A stretch of DNA of 64,000 nucleotides from Dipylidium caninum. Lineage: Eukaryota; Platyhelminthes; Cestoda; Cyclophyllidea; Dipylidiidae. The position numbers and the translations under genes were made by a program. Shown here one piece after another: positions 1-13,000 of the stretch. The stretch's first letter is position 1; the number at the start of each line of letters is the position of its first letter. The stretch covers positions 62,001 to 126,000 of the forward strand of contig QEYB01001189.1 in NCBI GenBank assembly GCA_017562135.1, given 5' to 3'. A model generated the notes under the pieces. It was not told where the DNA came from. It saw only the letters and a list, made by a program, of their open reading frames with translations, and searched no databases.

Positions 1-643
1 TTACGCGAACCCTTTATTTCCCTCATAGTTTATATTACTGAAATATCAGTTTTTCTTGCTTCTTATCTTCCATTTTTCCTATATGTAAATAATAAACTCC
101 ACCCGGCAGCATATCTTGATTTAAATCAACGGAGGTCTATAGATACGTCTTTCCTAAAATTAGCTTGTAAACATTATTATGGATGGTCGAAGATTTATGT
201 ATTGTAGGATGTACATTTTATTAGGCTTAACTTGTATTCCAATTAGGGAAAATTTATTCCTATAAAAATCAAGTGACCGTTAAGTTTACCAATCTTCCAT
301 GTTTTAAAATTGCAGATGATTATTTAGGTTAAAAGTCGCAGTTACGAGGTCTAAAAATCGTTGAAATCCCCTTTTTTAAAATTTAATTGGCTTTCTACCT
401 ACTTTGCCGCGGTTTATCATGAAGATTTGGGTACATCCACTATCACCTACCATATGAGTGATACGTCCAGTCGCGTACTTCATAAAAATTATTTACTCTC
501 TTCGTGTGTGCACGTGTTACACATTTTTTCTCACCTAAAAATCCGTAATTTATGATGGTGAGGCTTTCGGTTTAGCTTTATCATTGCTTGGGAATATTTC
601 AGAACAGTTTTAAAAACTTCACAAATTTTATTCTTATTCCTAG
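1..643 (+). other. Intron of the GIT gene (3' part)
   Basis: T-rich sequence with no exon I can support. It ends in a pyrimidine-rich acceptor (AG at 642-643) leading into the first GIT exon of the window. Confidence 0.7.
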
Positions 644-1057
644 ATCGCTCTAGAGAAAGTTCAAAGATCACAACAACAGCAACAACAACCGGACGCTACT
701 CTTGCCACTGAGCATCCTCAACCCCAAGCACCATGGTCCCCTCTCATCGATTGTCTTGTCTCGGCTTTCTACGAACTCACCGACGGCCTCTCCTTCTACC
801 TCTGTCGCCGAGTGCCTAACCACAAGGCAGCCATATTTTTCGCCACCCCACTTTCGGGAGGTCTGAAGAATGGGACTGCCGAGATAGAGGAAGGTCAGGG
901 GAAATCAGGGGGCCCGTTCAAGGCCTTCTATGGACCCGGGCACTTTCTGACAGCCCCTAAGTCAGTGAAGGAATCCAATGGAACTCTGGAGGGTGAAGCG
1001 AATCGGCAGGCTGATGCTAGAGCTAAAGTTTGCGCCCTGGATAATGCTGCTTTTGAG
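644..1057 (+). CDS. GIT: GIT exon: pre-SHD region with polyglutamine
   Basis: Phase 0 to phase 0, 138 codons. It begins with a Gln-rich stretch at about 671-696. YELTDGLSFYLCRRVPNHK then matches the GIT segment YELTDRLAFYLCGRKPDHK. The last residues, ALDNAAFE, run directly into the first Spa2-homology repeat in the next exon. A Gly-rich insertion (about 850-1000) lies where vertebrate GIT has a shorter linker. The donor is GAG|gtatag. Confidence 0.9.
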
Positions 1058-4000
1058 GTATAGCCTTCCTGTAAATGGAAAGATCGCTTTCGTCAGTTTT
1101 CTCATTAATTTAAGGATACATAAAGTGCATTAAAACATCTTATTTTCACACTGATTCTGTATAAGATTCTGTTGTAGACGCCTTTGATTCCTTCAATTTC
1201 AATTATGCCTTACGATACTGGCTATTGTGCAGAAATTGAAATTGATATATTAACAAAATTCGATGCGTTTTCAGTAGCCTTCATAAGAGTCACCGAAGAT
1301 TTGCCTATCCTCTGTGGTTAAGGTCCTGTACAGTCTTCCAGCGTTGTGTTCTCGTGGCGTCGAAGTTTCAGGTTATTTTACGTTCTTAATTCTGTGCTTT
1401 TTTTATTCTCCTTACCTACTTCTAAGGTTCTCATAATATATTGCAATTCATGCAAGAAGCGTTGGGAAATTTGTGCAATGCGTGATTTTTCTCACCTCTA
1501 TAAAATGAGAATTTATTTCCTTATTGGATACCTTTCCGGAAAATATTGACTATCTCGTAGTTTCTGGCGACTCTGCTTGCCTGTTTAACTAACACCACTA
1601 AATTTTGTTCCTTATTACGTTTTTCGAGTCGGTTCGCTCTGAGTTTACCTAATTAAACTTTGTTTTTACTACGGCACTTCGATATACCTACTGAATTCTT
1701 TGAAACCTATTCAATATTCGCTAAAATGCCTTTTCTGCAAATAATACGGACATTTTTCGCTCATTAAAGAGAATTACCAGCATGAACTATGCTATGACAG
1801 TGCTCTAATAGAACAAGTGTCAACGCCTATGATTGTCCATCCTTTTAATGCTCGACCTTCAACCAAATTCTCGAATTGCCTTTGCTACAGCGGAAGCTAG
1901 TTAGTCCACTTTTTTGCCAGTTACCAAGATTAATCAGTGTAAAACATCATTTCGAGTAAATCATTTAGGCTAATTTACATTTTTCTCCTTCATATTACTT
2001 GTACTTAGGAGTTTTGGCAGCGCATTGACACTAATACACGTAGAACCGTTTTATACTTCCTGGCATTGTTTAATTTAAAGGACTGTGTTAGTTACAATGT
2101 GGTTTATATCGACGATCTACGGTGCCACTGTTCAGGTAGTCCCAAGTCTAAATTTAAAATCACGAACTGGTGAGAATTGGCATATGAAATATTCGAGAAG
2201 TCTCTTTTCGAGTGATTACCTTAATATCGGTAAAAGAATGTGTCGCTATCCGAAACTGGAAGCTGAACTACGTAAGTTTCTAATTATATTAAAAGTAAGG
2301 GGGCACTTCTCTCATCAATGAAATTGGTTGAGCTAAAGCCGCTTTATGTGAGCACAGAAGTTGACTTTTAACTTACCTATAAACTTGAAGAGACCTTCGT
2401 GTCATTAGCTATCTTACCGTTTTTGTTGAGATCTTCAATATGTTTTGCACTTTTAATATCAGCTTCCCAACGTTTTATTAAATAATACAATCATCTAAAG
2501 CCTTATAATGGTTATTTATAAGTTCACTCCTATCTCCATCTCCTGATTTCAATAATCACTTTCACTACCACCCACGAAAGCACTCATTGGGCGGCCGGGC
2601 GGAAGTTAAATACCTTAGTTTTTGTAATGGATGCACAATGTAGCATACATTTTCCCTGTTTGGCAACCGTCACAGCTGACATGCATGCGTTAACAACTAA
2701 CGTATTTCTCCATTGTGGCAAACGTTTCCGTTTGCAATGCTAATGTATAAAATGAACATCCTGATTACTGATGATTTACGCCATCTAAGTCCAATTATTC
2801 ATGAGTTTTCGCATTGGCAAATCTCTACTCCTTTTAACCTTTTTAATTACCTTTTGCTGACTATTAAAACACTTTTGGTGTTATTGGATTTCGTATTTTA
2901 CGTCTCAAACTACTTAAGATGGATTTAGCTTTAAAAAGTCTTCATAACCAATTTTTTCTTACCTTTTCTTGAGTGCGTTTATTAAGAATCGAGTCCGATC
3001 AACCGCTTGCCAGTGGCAGTGCGAGGTTTTTATTGCAAAAAAAATAAATAAATAATTTAAGGCTTTTGTCACTAACAAAACGTCGAAAAGTTCATTAATT
3101 TATTTTTATAAATTATTGTCTCCTTTGCCAACAGTGGCAACGTCTCAATCACTTGGAGAACTATTACGTTTTGGCAGCCTTCCACACCCGCCTTTAAAAT
3201 ACCGCCTCAATTCCACTTATTCTTACCGATGTAGCATTGGGTGCGTACACGTAATTTTGCCATCCGACGTCTTACGACATATGACGTTCTTAACTTCCAT
3301 AGATTAACCCTCACTATGGACAATTTAGTGTGAAATTTGATGATATTGATGGGCGACCCATATATTCATCGGTTTTCCTGTTAAATACACAAATTTGATT
3401 GTCACTTCCTCCAAGTTTTTTTATCAAAAATGTACACGTTTTCTGAAACGTTGGTAGATGTTTTCGTTGATGTTTATTTTTTTTCATTATTTCATGCTAT
3501 TTATCTCTTCACGACTATCTATTCGTAAATACGTTAGGCAATGCATTTGCCAACATGCCTCACCGTGTCATTTTTAAACAACAAGCCTATATCTAGCCCC
3601 TGGTAATGAGGCCCATTGCAAAATCTGAACGTTTCAAAGTTTAAAATAACGTTTTAATAAATTGGCTTTTGTAAAAATGAGGACATTGTTTTTAATTTGC
3701 AACGATGCTTTCATTATGTAATTCATCCTCATGTTTGTTGAGATATCCGCTGAATATATTCATGAAGTTGGACATACACCGTAACGACTTTCTGTTTCAT
3801 TTGACTTTTTACTTTTGAACAATTCATTTATTTTGGTGTTCTTGAAAATGCGTTTTGAGAAGAGATCGACGCTAACCTCCACTTATCTCCCATCAACCAG
3901 GATCTCTGTATCGATGTCTATGATGAGGCGGAGCGTCGATTAACAAACTCCTTCCTCGAACCTACTGTAGAGGCCTCGGATGCCTCCGCCCGCCTTCCCC

Positions 4001-7000
4001 CGCCGAGTGGTGGCAGTGGCGGTGCCGGGGGTCGCCCACATTCTATGACTGCGACTAGTGGTGTGGGTGGACATCCCCAGGGTGTTGCCACAACCACCAC
4101 ACGACCATCATCCCTCATTCTCTTCTTCCTCCCGCCTAACACCGCCTACACATCGGTGCGTAACCAAGCCCGACAAAAACTCGGCCGCCTTTCAATGACT
4201 GCATTCCGCGCTCTCGTTGTTGATGTACTTCACGAGGCCGCACGTCGTTTGGTGCCTCTACTTGAATCCTCTTCACTGCCACTCGCTGTGGTGCGACCGA
4301 AAATGCGACATCATGAGTACACTATCTATGGTGGAGCCGATGGAGGTGGTCGTGTGGCCGTAGATAATGATGACGAAGTCCTCATGCTTGTTGGTGGTGG
4401 CGATGTTGGTAGCTGTGGTGCAAGGAACCGCGCTACTAACACAGCAAGTACATCTGTGGATGACCCTGTTTATGATCAGGTGAGTATTAGAACTGAAATT
4501 ATAAGCATCTGTCTTTTGAGGTCGTTCTGAGTGGCCCCATTATTTCCACTAAACACAACTTTTCTTAACTGCTTTGTCAAATTATAAAAGTGTTGTGCTG
4601 TGGCTCGGTATAACTACGCTAATCTTAATACGATTGAACAGTGCCCCGGAAGTCCGTTTGTACAACCAGCACAAACGGCAAAATACTATCGTTCATTCCC
4701 TATTTTAAGTAACGCATATCTTCCAACTTAGACTCATTTTTTTTATTTATCGCCTTTTTAAATTATACGAATGATGAAACAGTCCTTGATGACTTATTTC
4801 CTCTAATACTTTGCTTGTTGCAACTTTCTCGCACCCTTTCTGTCGAAGATGTATCCAGATGCCCCAGATTGTATCTATTAACTTTACATAAGTTTCAATG
4901 GCATTCGTTATGTTCAAGTGTTCTTGAGTTATTTCGTCTGCAACTCTTCGTAATTTAATTGGAAGTTCGTATATAAACCCGATAAATTGACCCAAAATAC
5001 AGCGTGGTTTCTCATTTTCGCCTTGTTATTTTCACAAAACCTTCGCCTTTTTATACGCATCCCGTATAACCACCCACTTTTTGGTTGCCTAAGTTAGCTC
5101 CGACGACGGCGCAGGGTATGCAAAGAAGCTTTGTCTTTCTGTGTGCTAAAGGTAAACCCTTGGTAAAGTTATATCTCGCCATTTCAACCCGATGAAGTCC
5201 CGAGTTTTTAGGTATCTTTTATTCCGAGTCCTTAAAGTCGTGTTGTTATTCGAAGCCCGGGATTAGAGTTGTTGCCAAAACCCGGTGCTCTGAGTCATCA
5301 CGCATTTTCCCATCTTTCCGTTGCGTTTGTTACATCCATTCTGAGACTGTCTTCGTGTTCTGTTTATTTTATCCTTAATATTATTAATATTATATCAATG
5401 TTATTTTCGACAGCGTTAAGAGGCATTGAATTGTGAGGCTTTATTACTGACTTACGGAGATGAGGATGAGCAGAATGGTTCAAATGTCTCATACAGCCAA
5501 GTGTTCTACTACAGGTCATTAGAATGTATTGGGTGCTAATTCGAAAGGAATTTCGCTATGAATGACTTAAGGTGTCTCCACTTGTCCCAAACTGCAAGTC
5601 GGCGTTATGTAGAGTGAAGATAAAGAGTGAACTATTATACCGGACGCGTTGAGTAAACATTTTTGGCATTTAGCCATTTTTGGTAAAACTGTTTTTATAA
5701 ACTTCAGCGCTTCCGACTCACCTTATCGGTTTTGTCGGCATTCTCTATAAAGCGATTTTCTGCATTGTTTACATTGGGTCAAAATCTGTCGTCTTTTGTT
5801 CGAGAAAACTTGTTTTAGATTTTATTTGCTAGGGGGTTTGAGGGTCGTTCGAAAATAGGGGGATGCTTTTAAAACTGCTATATTTTATGTCTGAAACCCC
5901 ATGTTCTCTGCTTCATAATCACATCCCATGCATTTTACACATAATTGTGTATTGTTTTCAGAAAACGAAACAAGTTCTTAATGCCTTGTTACTGAAAAAT
6001 TTCAGTAACATACAGTCTTTCAACCATCAACGGTCCTAAAACCGTAACCATTGCGGTTGTGCTCAATTTGTAAATAGCAATCCAAAGCCTGGAAAGTCTA
6101 GTTACATCCGAGTTAACTACGAAGTTACGACTATGTTGGGTGATAAGTCAGGGAATTTTAGATCAAAGTTCCGTCCATACACCTTCTCTCCCACATCTAT
6201 CATTATCATCAGTCCAGAATTGTTTTGCCATGTGCAGAGCCGGTATTATGGCAATTTTCCCCACTTTTCACTTATCGCATTATTTCGCAACCTCACTATC
6301 CTTTTTATGGAGCTTTAAAATATTACTCCGTGTGTTAGAATATTGGCAGTAGTCGAACGTTGCTTTCATTTACTCCTTGCTTATTTTAAAAAATAATTCC
6401 TATCCATTCCAAACATGTGAAAGCTTCTTAGAATAAGAGTAATTTGTATCCTTGTCGCCATGGTTGTCTTAAAATTAGTTTTCATTCCATGGTTTCATAT
6501 TGTAAAGCATAAGGATCCCAGAGGTAAGCTTTCTTTTTTTATTCAAGGCAAAAAGTCCACGGTAAAAATAATGACAACAGCTCAGGATTTGTATCCGTAA
6601 AGTGTGGACATCTTTCGTGTAATGATTTTTAAGCTTTCATGCGGATTTAAAACGGGACCAGGCGGCTGGGCCTCCCACTCCCTAATCGGAAAGCATATAT
6701 CCTATTTCATGACCATTAGGTCGCTGTGGAGACAGAGGTGGGTGTAATGACACGCGCCTCGGTATCCACGAGTCACACCGCTGCAACGGCATCGATAGCC
6801 ATGTCGGCTACGTCACTTACCTCGCCGACGATGGACGTTTTCACAGAGTCGTCGAAACTGGACCATCTACAGGAGTCGAAAGAACAGAAACAGCCAGGTG
6901 AGGAGAGCGCGGCCACGACCACTACTTCCCCACCATGGATTCAGATGCCTCCCCATCTCGCATCGCCAGTTCCTCGTCCTCCCCCGTCATTATCGAGTCA

Positions 7001-10000
7001 CGTCCTGGCAACTTGCCTGGCTCGAGACGACTCCATTTGGCGGCGACAGGACGTCTCGCCTCCCACCGGTAATATTGAGTGGGAGAGTGTTCTCTAGATT
7101 GTCTCTTCTCTCTCGCCCTTTTAGTGATTCACTGCTTATCAGCAATGTGCAATACTTACCAATTTTAAAGTTCTTTTTTTGCTTGATAGTTTTTAAGTGT
7201 CCGTATGCAGTTTCTATAATGTTGTAAAAGTCCTTATTCTGTTTTTTAGCGACTACTACTTGGGTCTCCCGATTATATAACTTGGAAGTATAGACACCAC
7301 TGCTATAAAGCACTTATCTACGGAGCCTAATACTTGACGATATGTTGTTTTAGTTCCCTTTTAATCCTCTTCAGAACATAGACAGCTAATTAGAACAATG
7401 CATGGGTGGCCATAAGCCGTACGTATTGTTGATAAGATGAAAAGTATGGTCTTGATGTTCTACCTGAAAATTCCACCACATTGCGCTTAATGCGTCCAGT
7501 TGAATGTATTCAAATATTTCGAAACTGCAAATTTAATCAGAATAATCAAACAAGCAAATAGATTACTTTGAGCAAATGCTGTAATTTTAAAGTTTCTTCC
7601 AACTTGTGATTGTGTTTATAAAAGCTGTTATGGGCAAATCTCAACCTCGTAGCTTTCCCACAATCTCTTCGGATTTCCTGTTATTATTTTTTATGTTATA
7701 TTATGTTTTGTTTTGGTACGACGTAAGTCGTTAACTGGAAAGGTTATGTGGCGTTGTGGTTCGTTGCCAATGGATTACTGTTCATATATACAAGTGTTTT
7801 ATATTGAAACGCCGGGAATTAATGGATTAAAAATAACCTTTTGGCTTTCCTTTTCCGCTGGTTCGCATATTTAAACCTCACCCGCAAGGAAAAGAGTTTG
7901 ATACTCCTTTCTTGGGTTTTCGTTTTATTCATTCCCTCCCCAGGTCCATCCCTGTTTGCTTCCGTGGCCAACCCAATTTTCCCATCTTGGAAATTTATGT
8001 ACTTTTCATTCGTGTCCTCTGGAAACGCAATGAATTGGCTCATTTTTGTTCTTTGCTCATCCACCAGAGCCAGTGTTCCAGCGCCTAACCACTGCCCCTC
8101 CTTTGACGGACTGCACAAGTCCCTAGCCTCCACAACAGCTACCATTGCCGCGCCCCTCTTCTGTTATTTCGGCTGAATCCACTTTTGACGGGTCTTTGGA
8201 GCGCTGCGCCGCGCCCACCATGCTGCAACAATCACTGGAAGCCTTTGTGCCTGTATGCGCTATCCAACGGCCCCCTATGCTCTCTGCTGAGGTACAGACC
8301 TCGGCACTTTGCTGTGCAGTGGCAGCAGACGCCGCAGTAGCTGAAGCGGCAGAAGAGATGCGTCGGTTGCGCGAGGAACGCGAAGAGGCGACACAACAAT
8401 TGGCTGCAACTACTGCACGGTTGCGCGAGTTGGAGCTAACGTGTGAACGACTCACAGAAGAGAATGTGAGTATGGGAGACCCTCGGCTTAATTGTCTTGA
8501 TTCATCTCGATCAGCATTAGCCCCAGCATTTCATTTACATATTCTACTGCATTGATGAGAAATTTACGAAATCACGAACTCTCTGGATACTGTTCCCGTA
8601 ATACTTTTGGTAGATGTTATGTTACTTCTAATGTAGCATCATCAATTTGCACATCGTTTTGTGAAATCTCACTTGATGGACTTCTTTTGAAATCATGAAG
8701 ACGCACTTAGTGTTGGTTGCAGAACCAGATCGGAGTGCTTGTGTAAAACCGCTTAATTTCTTAGATTCTTGTGGAAGTAAAATTGATTACGTCTTTAGAT
8801 TACATATTTATTCTTATTATTATTAATGGTGTAATTGACTTTCCTTATTATCTCACTATGCGACACATTGAATACCCTTTTGATCTTTGGGCCTCCTTAC
8901 TGACACAATTTTTCTACAACTTACAATAGAACGCCTTTGAAAGCCGCGTTTTCAGCAGGTATGGTGAAAACCCACGAAGCCACCCGCTCCTCTCCTGCTA
9001 CTGGCAGCCATGACAACCCTCCAAAATCCATGAAGACGGACGCCGATCACAACAGTGAGGAAACGAAGGTGTCGGCTGTGTCAACAAAAGAGACTTCAGG
9101 GGAGCTGAACGATGTCTCCGAAGAGGAGGAGGGGGAGGAGGATGACGACGAGGAATACAACAACGAGGATGTACATCACCACTCCAAATCTGTCAGTCAT
9201 CGCAGCGGTAGTGGCGGAATTAACGGTTCAGGAAATTACGCCGTGGGTAGTCAATGTCTTGATTCTGGTATGCTTCTGCGTCAGGGCATTTCCCTGTGGG
9301 CACGATCCTCCCCCCCTGCCGATGTTGTGGAAGTCGTCCCAATGGTGGTCACTACCGCACCCTCGGGTACCACAGTTACCGCCGCTGTTGCTGTTGCTCC
9401 CACACCCCCACAGCCGTCTTCTTCTGCAGCAGCCAATACGAGGTCTTATGTGAATTTGCAGAATCCGCGTCCATCTACGGCCAGAACACCGCTCGGAAAG
9501 CAGCACCAACCAACCGCCTCAACCGGAGGCGGTGCCTCTGCTGTCGGTGGATCGGGTGAGTATTTTCCAACTTTCCCTTCTTAACGTAAGTGTTGTGCGA
9601 CTTACGTGATGCGTGAGAGTGTATATGGGTTATAGGCATCAAGTTTAAAAATTCGCCTACAAATGTGTAAAAAATGACGAACTTTCACGTCATGTCACAT
9701 ACTTTAAGGTGCCCTCATAGCATTCAAGCCAACTAAAGTAAAGTTCCCTCTTGGCGATCTCTCAGACTCATGGGACAATTAATCCAGTGCAGAGTGGCAG
9801 AATTTACTTTCGGTAGAGATATCTTAATCCATTATAACTAAGGGAACTTTCCTGAGCTAACTGTATGATTGTACAGTAACTGTCGAATCAAATAAACTAG
9901 ATTCCTAGGTCATCAACGTGGGGATTTTTTCGACTCCAAACTGGTGTTACGATTCTCGTAGTCTTAGTAGGATAATTGAATCTGTTTCTAACTCGGTAGG

Positions 10001-13000
10001 TTAAAAGTGCGACAGCTTTACTAATGTTCCTCCTTGAATTTACTCGTGTCGCTACTTGATATAATTATGACCCGACTTCTTCGGTATTACCATTACTAAG
10101 ATTGAAATACATTTTCAATTGATATGACCCTGTGGTGTTTTGAATAATTTAGAACATGTCTTTTGAGGGTAATGAACTATACTGAGCAATAGATGAGAGC
10201 TTGGATTTATCAACTTTCACATAGGACGGAGGAATCCTTTTTTTTCAATCGCCATTAACTGGAAAAGTCACCAGTAACTCTTAGAATGACGCTTGAAATT
10301 TATTGTGAGTGTTTTGAGTTCTCCCGTTATTTACCATGGTAACGAGAGTTCCAGACAGCCGATTTGCTGAAGTTATGATTTGAATGGTTTGTGGTTAGAA
10401 AGGTAGCCGTGTTTTATGACTTGTGCCTTAATCTTGATGGGAAAATCCGATTGTAATCCATTATTTGATGTTTGTAGGATTCGATACCTAATTGCCTTTG
10501 TGAAGTTGATTCTTAGCGCCCTTAAACAATTCACAAGTATTTACATAACTTCCTATATTGCACAAGGCACAGCAAAGCGCATAAAACCCCCGAAAGTCAG
10601 CCCTCACTGTGTTGATGAGGTCCCATTAGGGTTCAGGAAAATTTGTCCCGGACGGCGCCACTCCCAACTTCACCCCTTCATGACTTTTAGCCGCTCAGGT
10701 TTCTGTTAGGATCATAGGGTTTTTAGGGAAAAAATTCACGCCTCACCTCTCTCGATACGGAAGTCATGGGTTTGTAGATCGGTTCTCGCTCGACATACCG
10801 AAGTGAGTGGGCTGGAATGGCACTTTTTGATGCTGTCTTGATAGCACTAATGACGCAAAAAGATTGCGATGACGTTCGAGAGGCGGGAAACACTGTTTAC
10901 GTGAATACTTTTGTGCCTCTGTGTAAATAGATGGACAAACAATCCTTTAGCTTGTACGAAAGCTGCGAATGCCACAAGTCAAGTCGTGCCAAATAGATAA
11001 TGATCAACAAACAGTTGTCTTAAGACATTAATTTGGCATCATTTTGCGTATACATCAGCATAAGCACCTTAGCTATTTGGACTCGGTTCGGTGTACAGCT
11101 ATTTAAGTGGAACGCCTTGTAATTTTCCCTGCTTTTATTAAAACAAAAACTCGAAAAAACACGCGAGCATTTGTGTAAGTCTGCGTTTGTATTCCCTCTC
11201 GTTCGTTGTACAGATGATCAATCCCACCAAGCTCCCGATGACTGCATCCCCCACAACCGGTCACTGGCCTTTCAATTCCAAGTCTGGTTTTGACTCCAAG
11301 CTCTCTTCTCTTTCTCTCTCTCCCGCTCTCCTTACTAAAATTGATTCTCAATCTCTTTGACTGGACAAATTTCTTTTTCTTTCCACTTCCCCCTACAACA
11401 AAAATATAAACCAGGCAATGGTACGTAAATACCACTGAATTGTGTTCTGTTGATATTGTGCATTTTTGTGTATGTGTTTGTGCTCACTGACGGGGACTTT
11501 GACGTAACGTCATGCGTCGCCCCCATTGTAACCCTTTAACAGGCAACATCGAGTCTCTTGTGATTTTACATCGTCATTTCTGGCCTCCTGGTGTTTTTTC
11601 CCATGCGGAGCCATGAATAAAAACATATGAACGTCAGTTACATGGGTGACCGGCATTGCATTTGAGACACGATGTCCCAACTTTTGCCATCCTTTTTATA
11701 CTGGCGCTGTCCACTGGGTATAATGGCAAAGAAATCTGTTTTTCTACAAGCAGCATATTATCCATTTGTCCGACGTAGTACAAATAAATGTTTCACTCAA
11801 GAGAATTTTTGGCCTTTTCTATGATGCTCACAAATCTACAATTTCTGCTTTACTCCGCTTCCATAATCTCCATAACCATTGCGTAGGTCTTTTTTTACCA
11901 TTGAGCCATTGTTATTGTCACATCTCACGTTTCACTAAAATTACTTTGGTGACCGTATGTTCTAAACGTGGGTGAAACATCTAACTGATACCTCCTAACC
12001 TCTTGTGTAATGCTTAATTTGTTCAGTGATTGGCTTCGAATTTGCTAAAAAGCTTCATATCTACTCATAGGTCTGATATTTGTATTTGAAAAAAGTGTGT
12101 TGCCTCTTGTTCCCTGCCCTCCCCTCTGCCCTGTACTATGGTGACCGCGTTAAGCTTCATTAACCAATTTGATTCCCCTACACATGGTTTCATCACAATT
12201 TTCTGCCAGTGCCCTATAACCTGACAATGATTTATTGTTCCTGGTGTATCCGTGTTGGTCGTATAATTCCTGACCCCTTCAAACCAGTTGCATAGCGGGC
12301 AATGCTTTTTCCATTATGCTTTAAATCCTCGAACTCTGCTAATCTCTGATTAATTTTGGTCAGAGGAACATCTCTAACTCTCGTCGAATATGCGTATTCG
12401 ACTAACGGTAATGATAACAATACTGCTAAGCGTTCATTAAACCCCTCTCACTCGTCACAGGTAGCTGGGCTAACTTCTAGACATGGATTGAGATTCTTGT
12501 GCACTAAATGGCACTCTTTAACATCTAATGTTGTTTTATGTTTTTCTACCTTCATGCATTTTATCTAGTTCCACCTCACTTGTAAGTGTGCACAAGTACT
12601 GTCAGCCCGAATTTTGTGAATTGACTCCATGACTTTTACGAGCAGGATTTTTTTATTTTCATTAAGATGAGCAAACCTGAAACAGCGCATGATCTTCCAA
12701 GAACTATCAGTTGGCATCTTAATTGTCCATATTTTATCGAGACAGCATGTCCTCCTCTTGGATGATCATTTTGGTAACGGAAATGATTTATCCCCGTTCA
12801 GCTAATAACGGCTGTATTAACTATCATAATCACACCTCTACGCCTCTATCACTACCCCTTCCTCCTCTTTCTCTCTCGCACAACTGCACTCAATGACATG
12901 AATAAAGCAGCCAGCAAAGTGTATTACCCGACCCCGTGTCTTCATCTAATCTGCAGATGACACGGAAGCTTCAGATGACTACACCGCTCCCAATGAGACG

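Noticed and set aside
8068..8126. Extension of the GIT coiled-coil exon to the strong acceptor at 8067
   Set aside because: Each frame has a stop before the coil (at about 8086, 8124 or 8174).
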